Source of the DNA: Maritimibacter alkaliphilus HTCC2654
GTDB taxonomy: Bacteria > Pseudomonadota > Alphaproteobacteria > Rhodobacterales > Rhodobacteraceae
Assembly (NCBI RefSeq): GCF_000152805.1
Contig: NZ_CH902578.1
Location: forward strand, 597,787-661,786
Length of the DNA: 64,000 nt
Direction: 5' to 3'
Translations under genes and position numbers: made by a program
The notes under the pieces: generated by a model
Databases searched by the model: none
What the model saw: only the letters and a program-made list of their open reading frames with translations
What the model was told of the DNA's origin: nothing
Shown here: positions 8,703 through 19,234 of the stretch, one piece after another
Position numbering within the stretch: the first letter of the stretch is position 1
Layout: every line of letters begins with the position of its first letter

Positions 8703-9341
8703 CTATTCGGGCCTGATTTCCGGTGCGATGAGCGCCCGCGCCTCCTCGGACCCGCGCAGACGGTGGTGAAACGCCTCGAGGCTCGCGCGCGTCTCGTCCT
8801 GCGTCTGTTGTCTGAGGAGCGACCCGAAGTCATCTTCGAGTTCAAGGCTCTTGTGCGTCCAGGCGAGGATCGCCAGCGCATGTTCAGCGCGCCCCAGCCC
8901 CTTGTAGGCCTCGGCACGGTAATGGCGCAGAATCTCGCGCTCATCCGCCATTTCGAGGATCGTGGGGATCAGACGCTGGCGCACGAAGACGCCGAACTTG
9001 TCCAGCATCGCCCCCTGCACTTCGGGATCGCGGAACTCGAAAGGCCCCATGCGCTTTTCGGGCAGCACGACACGGGACCGCGTGATCGCCGTCGCGCTCC
9101 ACGGGCGATACCCGGTTCCCTTGCCATGTGCGACGAGTTGCTCGACCGGATCCCACACGACCTGCGGCACCGGAATGACGCGCATCGCGCCGGAGCGCAG
9201 GAATTGCGCCTGCATCCCGACGCCCCCCCACATCTCGTCGTTCATCTGCCAGACGGCAAGGCCACGGCGCCGGCGCATAAGCCCCAGCGCGACGAGTTGC
9301 CCCGTACAGGCCTCCAAGACCGCTTTCGTATGTTCTTTCAT
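8703..9341 (-). CDS. Hypothetical protein, about 212 aa
   Basis: The protein is soluble-looking with no signal peptide. It begins with a basic segment (VALGLMRRRRGLAVW), has a central WDPVEQLVAHGKGTGYRPW stretch, and a charged helical C-terminal half (KSLELEDDFGSLLRQQTQDETRASLEAFHHRLRG, cited in part). I do not recognise a family. It sits alone between rplM and the SLAC1-type transporter, all on the - strand, with more than 100 nt on either side, so it is probably monocistronic. The coding frame is well supported by length and by its codon use being like that of its neighbours. Confidence 0.75.
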   Translation of the reverse strand: MKEHTKAVLEACTGQLVALGLMRRRRGLAVWQMNDEMWGGVGMQAQFLRSGAMRVIPVPQVVWDPVEQLVAHGKGTGYRPWSATAITRSRVVLPEKRMGPFEFRDPEVQGAMLDKFGVFVRQRLIPTILEMADEREILRHYRAEAYKGLGRAEHALAILAWTHKSLELEDDFGSLLRQQTQDETRASLEAFHHRLRGSEEARALIAPEIRPE

Positions 9342-9500
9342 GGACTTGCGGCTCGTTCCTTGCGATTCCAGAATAACCGAAATGGTCCAATCTCCGAGCG
9401 AAAGTTAAGAGCCGGTAGAAGAAACACGTTGTCTCGTTACCGTGGCGGAGACAATCATGCGTCAGCCTCACACATTGACCACCGATTGCATACGATCAAA

Positions 9501-9523
9501 GGGGCGCGGCCGGACCACGCCCC
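9501..9523 (-). terminator. Possible terminator after the SLAC1/TehA-family gene
   Basis: A GC-rich stem GGGGCGCGG / CCACGCCCC with one mismatch and a 5-nt loop is followed on the - strand by only TTTG. It lies 64 nt past the transporter stop. The weak U-tract makes this tentative. Confidence 0.4.
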
Positions 9524-9586
9524 CGCATCGCCCGCACGCAAACCGTAGCCGCCCGAATCCTTTCGGAGCAGGCAAACCCCGCCGCG

Positions 9587-10564
9587 TCACTCAGGACGGC
9601 AGATTTCGCCCCGCAACGTGGCCAGAACCGTGCGGTAGACCAGACCGATCACGACGAGGATCAGGATCACCAGCACCCCAAGGCCGATGGCCTGATGCGC
9701 CGCCGTTCCTTCCAGACGCGCGAACAGGAACGACGCGATCGACAGCGCGGCCAGCGGGAACGACAGCGCCCACCAACTCAGGGCGAAAGGAATCCGGGCG
9801 AGGCGCGGGATCTGCGCCACCACGAGGGCCGCGAAGATATAGGCGATGTAGATCAGGCTGCGCGCGAACCCGTCGACGGCCCCTACCATCGCGATATAGG
9901 CCACGAAGGCGACCGACGGCGGCGCGATCAGGATCACCATGGTCGGAAACAGCCGGGCCGGGATCGGGTCGTGAAACACCAGCCGGTTCATGACGAGGGT
10001 CAAGAGCACACCCCAGAACATCATGCCGCCCGCGAAGAACAGCCACGACAGTTCGATATAGCCCATGCGCGCGCCGGCCACCGGGACGATCACGTTGCCG
10101 ACGGCCGGGATGAACCACGCGGGCGTCAGGTGCCCGACCTGAAACGACCGATGGCTGATCCAGCCGGTCACGACCGCGATGGTCAGCACCGCCTGCCCGG
10201 CGGCCCCGACGATCCAGAGCGGCTCGGACAGGGCCGGATGAGTGTCGCGCAGGGCGGTCGCCAGCAGAAGCAGCGAAATCGTCATTGTCGGAAAGAACGC
10301 GATCCGCACCGGATGCTGCCACTCCTCGATCACGGCGCGGGGGTGGCGCAGAAGCTTGGCGAGGTAGAACGCGGCGATAGTGACCATCACACCGACGGCC
10401 ACCCAGACCATGACCTCGGCCACCGCTTCGGTCCACCCCAGCACGGGGGCCGAGGCGCGCAAGGCCAGCGTCAGGCCCAGAAGCCCCATGACGATGGCGA
10501 AGAAGGTGATGGGAAAATGCTCCAGCCGGTTTCCCGCAATGGCGTCGCCCGTTGCCTCGGTCAT
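9587..10564 (-). CDS. SLAC1/TehA-family anion channel or transporter
   Basis: A 325-residue integral membrane protein with about ten hydrophobic segments. Features of the TehA/SLAC1 (tellurite-resistance/dicarboxylate transporter) family are visible: LEHFPITFFAIVMGLLGL at the N-terminus, HLTPAWFIPAVGNVIVPVAGA in the middle and WWALSFPLAALSIA near the end. Family members are trimeric inner-membrane channels for small anions or C4-dicarboxylates. The substrate cannot be read from sequence. It is apparently monocistronic. Confidence 0.85.
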   Translation of the reverse strand: MTEATGDAIAGNRLEHFPITFFAIVMGLLGLTLALRASAPVLGWTEAVAEVMVWVAVGVMVTIAAFYLAKLLRHPRAVIEEWQHPVRIAFFPTMTISLLLLATALRDTHPALSEPLWIVGAAGQAVLTIAVVTGWISHRSFQVGHLTPAWFIPAVGNVIVPVAGARMGYIELSWLFFAGGMMFWGVLLTLVMNRLVFHDPIPARLFPTMVILIAPPSVAFVAYIAMVGAVDGFARSLIYIAYIFAALVVAQIPRLARIPFALSWWALSFPLAALSIASFLFARLEGTAAHQAIGLGVLVILILVVIGLVYRTVLATLRGEICRPE

Positions 10565-10643
10565 CCTGTCTCTCCCGATCCGTTCACATTACGGATACTG
10601 CATGTGTTCCCGGCGCCAAACCTTGACCCAAATCAACGGGCCG

Positions 10644-11066
10644 TCATTGCTCCGGCGGGATCGAATAGGTCAGCCCCGCCCGCGCGACCGGCGCATCCTG
10701 ACCTTCAGAGTAGATGAGCGTATCGCCCACGGCGAGGACTTTGCCGAGCTTCAGAATCCGCGTCTCGGCCCGCAGGTTCGCATTGGCGACGGGCTTACGC
10801 ATGAAGTCGATGGCGCAATTCGTCGTGACCGCCAGCGCCTTGGGCCCGATCATGGCGAGGATACCGAGGTAAACCGACACGTCCGCCAGCGCGAACATGG
10901 TCGGACCCGACACGGTGTTGCCGGGCCTGAGATGCTTGTCATCCACCAGCGCGCGGGTGGTGATCCGCATCGGGGACACGTCCAGCACCTCGAAATCGCC
11001 GGCCACCTGCGGGAAATGCTCGACGAGGAACACGTTCAACTCGTCCAGCGACATCTTCAACTGCAT
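10644..11066 (-). CDS. PaaI-family hotdog-fold acyl-CoA thioesterase
   Basis: The 140-residue protein has the hotdog layout seen in PaaI-type thioesterases: HLRPGNTVSGPTMFALADVSVYLGIL (with the helix-capping segment), then TTNCAIDFMRKPV and AETRILKLGKVLAVGD. These enzymes hydrolyse acyl- or aryl-CoA in the cytoplasm. It is divergent from an enoyl-CoA hydratase gene 55 nt away, so a shared control region and a common acyl-CoA pathway are plausible. Confidence 0.85.
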   Translation of the reverse strand: MQLKMSLDELNVFLVEHFPQVAGDFEVLDVSPMRITTRALVDDKHLRPGNTVSGPTMFALADVSVYLGILAMIGPKALAVTTNCAIDFMRKPVANANLRAETRILKLGKVLAVGDTLIYSEGQDAPVARAGLTYSIPPEQ

Positions 11067-11121
11067 CTTTATCCTCCTTCATGTCGCGCCTATCGTTGGT
11101 CAACGGACAAGGGAGGACAAG

Positions 11122-11910
11122 ATGACGGATATCCTGCTGCGCGAGGACGTGGCGTCAATCGCGACGCTGACACTGAACGATCCGGGCAAGCTGAACGCGC
11201 TGTCCGACGCCATGCTGGCCGCGCTCAAGGCCGAGTTCGCGGCGCTGCGCGAGGATCGTTCGATCAAGGCCGTGGTTCTGGCGGGCGCGGGCAAGGCGTT
11301 CTGCGCGGGCCATGACCTCAAGGAAATGCAGGCCGGGCGGCAAAGCGAGGACGGCGGGCGCGCCTATTTCGCGGACCTGTTCGCCCGCTGCGGCGAGGTC
11401 ATGCAGATGATCCCCACCCTGCCCCAGCCGGTCATCGCCCGCGCACACGGCATCGCCACCGCCGCCGGCTGCCAACTCGTCGCCTCCTGCGACATGGCGG
11501 TCGCCGCGACCGGCACCCGGTTCGGCGTGAACGGCGTGAACATCGGCCTTTTCTGCTCCACGCCCATGGTCGCCCTCAGCCGCAACGTGCCGCGCAAACA
11601 AGCGTTCGAAATGCTGACCACGGGCGAATTCATCGACGCCAGCCGCGCCCGCGATCTGGGCCTCGTCAACCGTGTCGTCGCCCCCGAAGACCTCGAAGCC
11701 GAAACCACCGCGCTCGCGATCACTGTGGCCGAAAAACTCGCCTCCGCCGTCAAGATCGGCAAACAGGCCTTTTACGAGCAACTCCAGATGCCACTGGATG
11801 CCGCCTATGCCTTCACCGGCGACGTCATGGTCCACAACATGATGGACACGTACACCGCCGAGGGCATTCAGGCCTTCATCGAAAAGCGCAAACCCGACTG
11901 GCCCGCCTGA
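11122..11910 (+). CDS. Enoyl-CoA hydratase/isomerase-family (crotonase) protein
   Basis: A 262-residue crotonase-fold protein: SIATLTLNDPGKLNALSDAM at the N-terminus, AGAGKAFCAGHDLKEM forming the CoA/oxyanion site, and AHGIATAAGCQLVASCDMAVA. The ATG at 11122 follows GGGAGG by a good distance, although the frame is open far upstream. It probably hydrates enoyl-CoA in beta-oxidation or a related pathway. In the stretch GVNIGLFCSTPMVAL the usual catalytic glutamate near 'G' is not obvious, so the exact reaction is uncertain. Divergent from the PaaI-type thioesterase. Confidence 0.88.
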   Translation: MTDILLREDVASIATLTLNDPGKLNALSDAMLAALKAEFAALREDRSIKAVVLAGAGKAFCAGHDLKEMQAGRQSEDGGRAYFADLFARCGEVMQMIPTLPQPVIARAHGIATAAGCQLVASCDMAVAATGTRFGVNGVNIGLFCSTPMVALSRNVPRKQAFEMLTTGEFIDASRARDLGLVNRVVAPEDLEAETTALAITVAEKLASAVKIGKQAFYEQLQMPLDAAYAFTGDVMVHNMMDTYTAEGIQAFIEKRKPDWPA

Positions 11911-11965
11911 TCTTCTCTGTTTCATAAATACTTCGGGGAGCGCGAGGGGCTGGCCCCTCGCTCCC
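11911..11965 (+). repeat. Post-gene hairpin repeat, copy 1
   Basis: Immediately after the stop codon lies TCTTCTCTGTTTCATAAA, then TACTTCGGG, leading into a long inverted repeat (GGGAGCG...GAGGGGC / GCCCCTCGCTCCC, with a 2-nt bulge). A second copy at 47759-47811 shares 26 of 27 bases in the leader but has a different hairpin sequence. Probably a terminator-like or mRNA-end element; no U-tract follows. Confidence 0.75.
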
Positions 11966-12068
11966 GCCCCATCCACACCCGCCACGCACGAACACACCCA
12001 CCCCGCTTTCGCTGCACCTGCAAAGGCGCTAGGCTTCCCGCGACTCTCATCCCACAGGAGCGCGCCTC

Positions 12069-13280
12069 ATGGACAAGATCAAGGTCGACAACCCCATCGT
12101 CGATATCGACGGGGACGAGATGACCCGCATCATCTGGGATCTCATCAAGACGCAGTTGATCGAACCCTATCTCGACATCGACCTGCTCTATTACGATCTG
12201 TCGATCCAGAAGCGCGACGAGACCGACGATCAGATCACCGTGGACGCGGCGATGAAGATCAAGGAGGTGGGCGTCGGCGTGAAATGCGCCACCATCACGC
12301 CGGACGAGGCGCGGGTCGAGGAATTCGGGCTCAAGAAGATGTGGAAGTCGCCCAACGGCACGATCCGCAACATCCTGGGCGGCGTGGTGTTTCGCCAACC
12401 GATCATCTGCAAGAACGTGCCGCGCCTCGTGCCGGGCTGGACCAAGCCGGTGGTCGTCGGGCGCCATGCCTTCGGGGACCAATACAAGGCCACCGATTTC
12501 ACCTTCCCCGGCAAGGGCAAGATCACGCTGAAGTTCGAGGGTGAGGATGGCACCGTGATCGAGCGTGAGGTCTACGACGCCCCCGGCGCGGGCGTGACGA
12601 TGGCGATGTATAACCTCGATGAGAGCATCATCGATTTCGCGCGGGCCAGTTTCAACTACGGCCTCAACCTCAAGTGGCCCGTGTATCTGTCCACCAAGAA
12701 CACGATCATCAAGGCCTATGACGGGCGCTTCAAGGATCTGTTCCAGCAGGTGTTCGACGAAGAATTCAAGGACCGGTTCGACGAGCTGGGCCTGTGGTAC
12801 GAACACCGGCTGATCGACGATATGGTCGCCTCCTCGCTGAAATGGTCGGGCGGCTATGTCTGGGCCTGCAAGAACTACGACGGCGATGTGCAGTCCGACA
12901 CGGTGGCGCAGGGCTATGGCTCGCTCGGGCTGATGACCAGCCAACTCATGACCCCGGACGGTAAGATCGTCGAGGCCGAGGCGGCCCACGGCACCGTCAC
13001 CCGCCATTATCGCCAGCACCAGAAGGGCGAGGCGACCTCGACCAACTCGATCGCGTCGATCTATGCCTGGACCGGGGCGCTGAAGCACCGCGCCAAGCTG
13101 GACGACAATGCCAAGCTCAAGGCGTTCGCGGACACGCTAGAGGCCGTCGTGATCGCGACCGTCGAGGGCGGACAGATGACCAAGGATCTCGCCCTTCTGG
13201 TCGGCCCGGATCAGGGATGGCTCACCACCACCGGCTTCCTCGACGCTGTGGATGAGAACCTGCAAAAGGCGCTGGGCTAA
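12069..13280 (+). CDS. icd: NADP-dependent isocitrate dehydrogenase (eukaryote-like dimeric type)
   Basis: The enzyme decarboxylates isocitrate to 2-oxoglutarate with NADP+ in the TCA cycle. The 403-residue protein shows [27 protein letters not shown] (substrate-binding Ser/Asn/Arg), the metal-binding [24 protein letters not shown], and [15 protein letters not shown]. This is the short subfamily shared by alphaproteobacteria and eukaryotes rather than the E. coli type. Single gene with its own leader, about 100 nt after the hairpin repeat. Confidence 0.97.
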   Translation: MDKIKVDNPIVDIDGDEMTRIIWDLIKTQLIEPYLDIDLLYYDLSIQKRDETDDQITVDAAMKIKEVGVGVKCATITPDEARVEEFGLKKMWKSPNGTIRNILGGVVFRQPIICKNVPRLVPGWTKPVVVGRHAFGDQYKATDFTFPGKGKITLKFEGEDGTVIEREVYDAPGAGVTMAMYNLDESIIDFARASFNYGLNLKWPVYLSTKNTIIKAYDGRFKDLFQQVFDEEFKDRFDELGLWYEHRLIDDMVASSLKWSGGYVWACKNYDGDVQSDTVAQGYGSLGLMTSQLMTPDGKIVEAEAAHGTVTRHYRQHQKGEATSTNSIASIYAWTGALKHRAKLDDNAKLKAFADTLEAVVIATVEGGQMTKDLALLVGPDQGWLTTTGFLDAVDENLQKALG

Positions 13281-13352
13281 GGCCCTCAACCCTTCCGTAA
13301 CCCAAGCCCGCTACCTTTCGCCCCGCGTTTCGGCGCAGAAGGGGAGCGTGCC

Positions 13353-14450
13353 ATGCCGATCATCGGAGTCTACGACTGGTCCGCCGTGTCGATTCCGGCG
13401 GCGCTTACACCGGATCACCGCGACACCGACCTCGACGCCAACGATCCCGGGGCCCTGAACTACGACCCCTCGAGTCCGAGTTGGATCGGGCAGACCTATA
13501 CCTATACCGGCGCTGGCCCGGTGCATCTCAAGGTCATCGACGATGACGGGATGCTCGAGGACAATAATGCCGAGACGGGGGCGATGGCGGTGCTTGCCGA
13601 AGACGTCACCCTGAACGGCGTCACCTATGCGGCGGGCAGCACGGTCTACTCGGAATTTTCGCTGGTCGACGGTTCCGGCGCCGAAGTCTGGATCATCACC
13701 ATCGACGGCACCAACGTGGGCTTCTCGCCTCAGGTGCCTTATTACTACGTGCCAAAGGGGGCCACGTTCTATCCGAAGGCGAGCAGCGATGTCGCGCTGA
13801 ACAGCAGCAGCACGGGCGACACGAACACGGTCGCATATGCGGGCGTGGTCTGTTTCACGGCGGGCACGATGATCGACACGCCGTCCGGTCCGGTGCCGGC
13901 GGAGCGTCTTGGGCCCGGCGACCTCGTGCGCACGCTCGACCATGGCGCGCAGGTCTTGCGCTGGACGGGGGCGCGCCGAGTAACGCTGGGACGGTTCCCC
14001 AACCGAAATCGCCCGGTGTCCTTCGCGCCCGGCAGTCTTGGCGGCGGCTGGCCGCGCCGCACCCTCGTCGTGTCCCCCCAACACCGTGTGCTTCTGCGCG
14101 GGGGCGAGGTTCGGCGCAGTTTCGGGGTGGATGAGGTTCTGGCCCCGGCGATCGGCCTGACCGATCTGCCGGGCGCGCGCGTTCTGCATGGGCGTTCGGG
14201 CGCGACCTATGTTCATCTTCTGCTCGCGCACCACGAAGTCCTGATCGCGGATGGTGCCCCTTGCGAAAGCCTGCACCTTGGCCCGATGACCCGGCGCGCG
14301 TTGGGGAACAGCCTTCCGCCAGGGCTCCGGCACGAACGCCCTGCCCGCCCGCTTGTCACCTGCGCCGAAGCGGCACGACATGCCCGGCGATTGCGCAAAC
14401 GTGCGCGCAAAGCGCAAGCCGTCATCGGCCTATGCGACGTGACGGTCTGA
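13353..14450 (+). CDS. Hint (hedgehog/intein-type) domain protein
   Basis: A 365-residue protein. Residues 1-165 form an Asp- and Tyr-rich beta region without a signal peptide. Residue Cys167 then starts a Hint_2-type domain: CFTAGTMIDTPSGPVPAERL, GDLVRTLDHGAQVLRW, and SPQHRVLL. Hint domains self-cleave or splice through their first cysteine. In Rhodobacteraceae they are frequent at the C-terminus of secreted beta-rich proteins. Residues 330 to the end are basic. An autoproteolytic, possibly exported surface protein is inferred; the substrate and partner are unknown. Confidence 0.88.
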   Translation: MPIIGVYDWSAVSIPAALTPDHRDTDLDANDPGALNYDPSSPSWIGQTYTYTGAGPVHLKVIDDDGMLEDNNAETGAMAVLAEDVTLNGVTYAAGSTVYSEFSLVDGSGAEVWIITIDGTNVGFSPQVPYYYVPKGATFYPKASSDVALNSSSTGDTNTVAYAGVVCFTAGTMIDTPSGPVPAERLGPGDLVRTLDHGAQVLRWTGARRVTLGRFPNRNRPVSFAPGSLGGGWPRRTLVVSPQHRVLLRGGEVRRSFGVDEVLAPAIGLTDLPGARVLHGRSGATYVHLLLAHHEVLIADGAPCESLHLGPMTRRALGNSLPPGLRHERPARPLVTCAEAARHARRLRKRARKAQAVIGLCDVTV

Positions 14451-14514
14451 ACGCGCGCGGCCTCTTCCCTTCCCCGACGCCCGCGCCTAGCCTGACCCGA
14501 AGCAGGAGGCGCGC

Positions 14515-14832
14515 ATGGTCGACGCGGTCGAACTTCACATCACCTATCCGGACGCCGAGACCGCACAGGCGGCTGCCGCGGCGCTGGTCGACGCGCGGCT
14601 CATCGCCTGTGGGCAAGTCAGCGCGGTCACATCGGTCTACCGTTGGAACGACGAGATCGAGCGCGAGTCCGAATGGCTTCTCACCGGCAAGACGCTCGCC
14701 TCGGCGCTGCCCGTGGTGGCCGACAAGGTGCGCGAAACGCACCCCTATGACGTGCCGCAGATCACCGCGCTCCCGATCGTGTGGGGGGCGCAGGATTACC
14801 TCGACTGGATCACCGACAACGTGGACGCCTGA
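14515..14832 (+). CDS. cutA: Divalent-cation tolerance protein CutA
   Basis: The 105-residue protein has the CutA1 trimer fold signature: ARLIACGQVSAVTSVYRWNDEIERESEW, then the conserved TLASALPVVADKVRETHPYDVPQI. The family is linked to copper and divalent-cation tolerance, but its molecular role is unresolved. Its stop overlaps the start of the SMR transporter gene (TGATG), so the two are co-translated. Confidence 0.93.
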   Translation: MVDAVELHITYPDAETAQAAAAALVDARLIACGQVSAVTSVYRWNDEIERESEWLLTGKTLASALPVVADKVRETHPYDVPQITALPIVWGAQDYLDWITDNVDA

Positions 14833-15161
14833 TGCCCTATCTCATCCTTTTCTTCGCCGTGGTCGCCGAGACCATCGGGACCACCGCGCTTCAGGCAAGC
14901 CAGCAGTTCACGCGGCTCGCCCCCAGCATCGTCGTGGTGATCGCCTATGGCATTTCCTTCGCGCTGCTCGGCTGGGCGCTCAAGTTCCTGCCGGTCGGTA
15001 TCGCCTATGCGATCTGGTCGGGGCTGGGCATCGTGCTGATCGCCTTCATCGGCTTCGTCGTGTTCGGTCAGCGGCTCGACCCCGCCGCGATCTTCGGCAT
15101 GGCGATGATCCTTGGCGGGATCTTCGTCATTCACCTGTTTTCCAAGACGGCCCCGCACTAG
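14832..15161 (+). CDS. Small multidrug resistance (SMR/EmrE-type) transporter
   Basis: A 109-residue protein with four membrane helices. The essential membrane glutamate sits in TM1 (AVVAETIGTTALQAS), and WALKFLPVGIAYAIWSGLG is the conserved TM2-TM3 region of EmrE-like pumps. SMR proteins are dual-topology dimers exchanging cationic drugs, guanidinium or polyamines for protons. The ATG overlaps the cutA stop, and the next gene begins directly after its stop, giving a three-gene cutA-SMR-yitT unit. Confidence 0.92.
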   Translation: MPYLILFFAVVAETIGTTALQASQQFTRLAPSIVVVIAYGISFALLGWALKFLPVGIAYAIWSGLGIVLIAFIGFVVFGQRLDPAAIFGMAMILGGIFVIHLFSKTAPH

Positions 15162-15779
15162 ATGCTTCTGCTTTCCGCCCCGCCTGACCGACACTCGCTG
15201 GTCGAGGACGCCGTCGCATATGTCATCGCGACGACACTCGTCGCGCTCGGCATCGTGTTCCTGCAAACCGCCGGGCTGTTCACAGGCCAGATCGCGGGAA
15301 CCGCCCTGATCCTGTCCTACTTGGGCGGCTGGCCCTTCGGTCTGGTCTTTTTCCTCCTGAACCTTCCGTTCTACGTCTTCGCCGCCCTGCGCATGGGCTG
15401 GATGTTCACGATCAAGAGCTTTATCGCGGTCATCCTGATGTCGACCGTGTCGGAGTTTTTCGCAGATACCATCACGCTCGACCTGCCGCATCCCGCCTAC
15501 GGGGCGATCATCGGTTCGGTTCTGGCCGGTATGGGGCTTTTGAGTTTCTTTCGTCACGGGGCATCGCTTGGCGGGATCGGGATGCTTGCGTTGTATCTTC
15601 AGGACCGGTTCGACTTTCGGGCGGGCCTGACGCAGCTCATTTTCGATGCGGGTGTTTTCATCGTCGCCTTCTTCCTGTTCGAGCCGAAGGTGGTGATCTG
15701 GTCGCTGCTAGGCGCGGCCTTCCTGAACATCCTGATCGCGCTCAACCACCGTCGCGACCGCTACATCGCCAAAGGCTGA
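15162..15779 (+). CDS. YitT-family (DUF161) membrane protein
   Basis: A 205-residue membrane protein with five or six hydrophobic segments. The YitT-type pattern is visible: GTALILSYLGGWPFGLVFFLLNLPFYVFA, then GAIIGSVLAGMGLLSFFRHGASLGGIGML (both cited in part of longer conserved stretches). The function of the family is not established, but some members are proposed transporters. The ATG directly abuts the SMR stop codon, so it is probably in the cutA operon. Confidence 0.88.
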   Translation: MLLLSAPPDRHSLVEDAVAYVIATTLVALGIVFLQTAGLFTGQIAGTALILSYLGGWPFGLVFFLLNLPFYVFAALRMGWMFTIKSFIAVILMSTVSEFFADTITLDLPHPAYGAIIGSVLAGMGLLSFFRHGASLGGIGMLALYLQDRFDFRAGLTQLIFDAGVFIVAFFLFEPKVVIWSLLGAAFLNILIALNHRRDRYIAKG

Positions 15780-15838
15780 CGCAGCGGAGGTTTTGACAGC
15801 CGGCCCGCGCAGGCGCCCAATGGCTGCGGGAGGACGAC

Positions 15839-16801
15839 ATGAACGACAAGACCTTTATCGAGACGAACGGCATTCGGCTGGCCACGCGCATCGAGGGCGA
15901 CGGGCCGCTCGTCATCCTCGTCCACGGCTTTCCCGAGACCGCGTATAGCTGGCGCAAGCAGGCGTCGCCGCTGGTGGAAGCGGGCTACCGCGTGTGTATT
16001 CCCGATGTACGCGGCTACGGCAATTCGGACGCGCCGGAGGCCGTTTCGGCCTATGCGATGGAGGTCATGACGCGCGACTTTCTGGGTCTCGCGCAGGCGT
16101 TGTCGGAAGTACCCGCCGTCATTGTCGGGCATGACTGGGGCGCGCCCTTGGCATGGAACACCGCGCGGCTCTTCCCTGAGCAGTTTCGCGCCGTCGCTGG
16201 GCTTTCCGTGCCCTACGCACCACCTGGCGACGTCGCGCCGATCGACCTTTACCACAAGCTTTTCACCGACAAGGGCCGCTTCTTCTATCAGGTCTATTTT
16301 CAGGACGAGGGCGTGGCCGAAGCCGAGTTGGAGGCGGATGTCGAAGACAGCCTCGCCAAGTTTTACTACGCGTGGTCCGGCGACTGCCCGCCGAACGGAT
16401 GGCCCAACGACAAGGCGCACGGCGACCCGGTGCTCAAGGGCCTGCCCCGGCCCGATCTGCCGCTGCCGTGGCTGACGCAAGATGACCTCGACCGCTACGC
16501 CGCAGATTTCCGCACCTCCGGGTTTCGTGGCCCGCTCAACCGATACCGAAATCAGCGGGAGGATCACGCGTTTCTCAAAGCGCATCCGTCGAACCCGATC
16601 ATCCAGCAGCCGAGCCTGTTCCTTTATGGCGACCGTGACCCGGTGCTGACCATGTTCCGCACCCCGCCCGAGGATCTTCTGCCCAAGACGCTGGCCGACC
16701 TGCGCGGCGTGCACCGCCTGCCCGGTGTCGGCCACTGGACCCAGCAGGAAGCGCCCGAAGCGGTCAACAAGGCGCTCATCGACTGGCTCGCCACGCTTTG
16801 A
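15839..16801 (+). CDS. Alpha/beta hydrolase, epoxide-hydrolase/haloacid-dehalogenase type
   Basis: A 320-residue alpha/beta hydrolase. HGFPE gives the oxyanion motif, VIVGHDWGAPLAWN carries an aspartate nucleophile (Asp rather than Ser, as in epoxide hydrolases and haloalkane/fluoroacetate dehalogenases), and GVGHWTQQEAPE holds the catalytic histidine. YRNQREDH in the cap resembles the epoxide-hydrolase cap. Cytoplasmic, no signal peptide. The true substrate is unknown. Confidence 0.88.
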   Translation: MNDKTFIETNGIRLATRIEGDGPLVILVHGFPETAYSWRKQASPLVEAGYRVCIPDVRGYGNSDAPEAVSAYAMEVMTRDFLGLAQALSEVPAVIVGHDWGAPLAWNTARLFPEQFRAVAGLSVPYAPPGDVAPIDLYHKLFTDKGRFFYQVYFQDEGVAEAELEADVEDSLAKFYYAWSGDCPPNGWPNDKAHGDPVLKGLPRPDLPLPWLTQDDLDRYAADFRTSGFRGPLNRYRNQREDHAFLKAHPSNPIIQQPSLFLYGDRDPVLTMFRTPPEDLLPKTLADLRGVHRLPGVGHWTQQEAPEAVNKALIDWLATL

Positions 16802-16871
16802 CGCCGCTTTGCCCCTAGCCATTCCGCCCGTCCGCCTGTAAGCGACCCGCGAGCAGGACAAGGACCCCGCA

Positions 16872-18689
<1,818 letters not shown>

Positions 18690-18711
18690 TCGCGAAAAAT
18701 CGAACACGACG

Positions 18712-18745
18712 AAAGGCCGGCGCGGTTTCCCGCCCGGCCTTTTTT
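18712..18745 (+). terminator. Terminator of typA, possibly bidirectional
   Basis: The stem AAAGGCCGG / CCGGCCTTT with an inner GCG-containing loop is followed on + by a run of six T. On the - strand it also follows the stop of the exported protein gene at 18762, with a shorter U-tract. Confidence 0.88.
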
Positions 18746-18761
18746 CATGGCGCGGCCCTGC

Positions 18762-19055
18762 TCAGTTGCAGGGAATGGGTTTCATCAGCTTGTAGGAGGC
18801 TTCGAGCAGCGTCCGCTCTTCGCGGTAGACCGCCGGATATTCGACCAGCTCGACCCGGCCCGTCGACCGCTTGACGTAGGCCTGCCGTGCGGGTTCCATC
18901 AGAACCTTTTTCACCGAGTATTTGGCCGGAACCATCACCTCGTTGAAACAAGCCAGCAATTTCACCCGGTCGTTGCCGATGTTGATATAGCGCTCCTCGG
19001 CCGACGCCGACCCGGCGGCGGCGACGAAAAAGAGTGTCAGGATTGCCCTGCGCAT
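18762..19055 (-). CDS. Small exported protein, paralog A
   Basis: A 97-residue precursor with a Sec signal peptide (MRRAILTLFFVAAAGSASA, cleavage expected before EERY). The mature ~78-residue protein has two cysteines, one in LLACFNEVMVPAKY and one at the second last residue, which could form a disulfide in the periplasm. It is clearly paralogous to the gene at 19235-19504: the shared patterns are ACx(2)xVxVPAxY, VExxYPAVY and a C-terminal Cys. I do not recognise the family. The ATG at 19055 is chosen because it starts the signal peptide. It has its own promoter region behind the terminator of paralog B. Confidence 0.85.
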   Translation of the reverse strand: MRRAILTLFFVAAAGSASAEERYINIGNDRVKLLACFNEVMVPAKYSVKKVLMEPARQAYVKRSTGRVELVEYPAVYREERTLLEASYKLMKPIPCN

Positions 19056-19085
19056 TGCTCGTTCCTCAGTCTTGTTCAAACCGAA

Positions 19086-19102
19086 GCATTGTCGACAAAT
19101 GC
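19086..19102. promoter_or_regulatory. 17-bp palindrome upstream of exported paralog A
   Basis: GCATTGTCGACAAATGC lies 31-47 nt upstream of the paralog A start codon. It matches 13 of 17 positions of a second palindrome upstream of paralog B (19673-19689), with the common frame GCAT-x2-TCGA-x-A-x-ATGC (position 7 T, 12 A). Possible shared operator. A second inverted repeat CCGGAA-TTC-TTCCGG is at 19123-19137. Confidence 0.4.
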
Positions 19103-19170
19103 GGCACAATTATGCCCGCGCTCCGGAATTCTTCCGGCAGGTCGCGGGCGGGCGTTAAGGTTAATGCACG

Positions 19171-19201
19171 AAAAAGGGCGTGGAGATCGCCCCCCACGCC
19201 C
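19171..19201 (-). terminator. Terminator after exported paralog B
   Basis: On the - strand the stem GGGCGTGG / CCACGCCC with a 10-nt loop is followed by TTTTTT. It lies 34 nt past the stop of the 19235-19504 gene and separates the two paralogs into different transcription units. Confidence 0.9.
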
Positions 19202-19234
19202 AAAGGCTTGCCATGGCAGCTTGGACTTAAGCCC

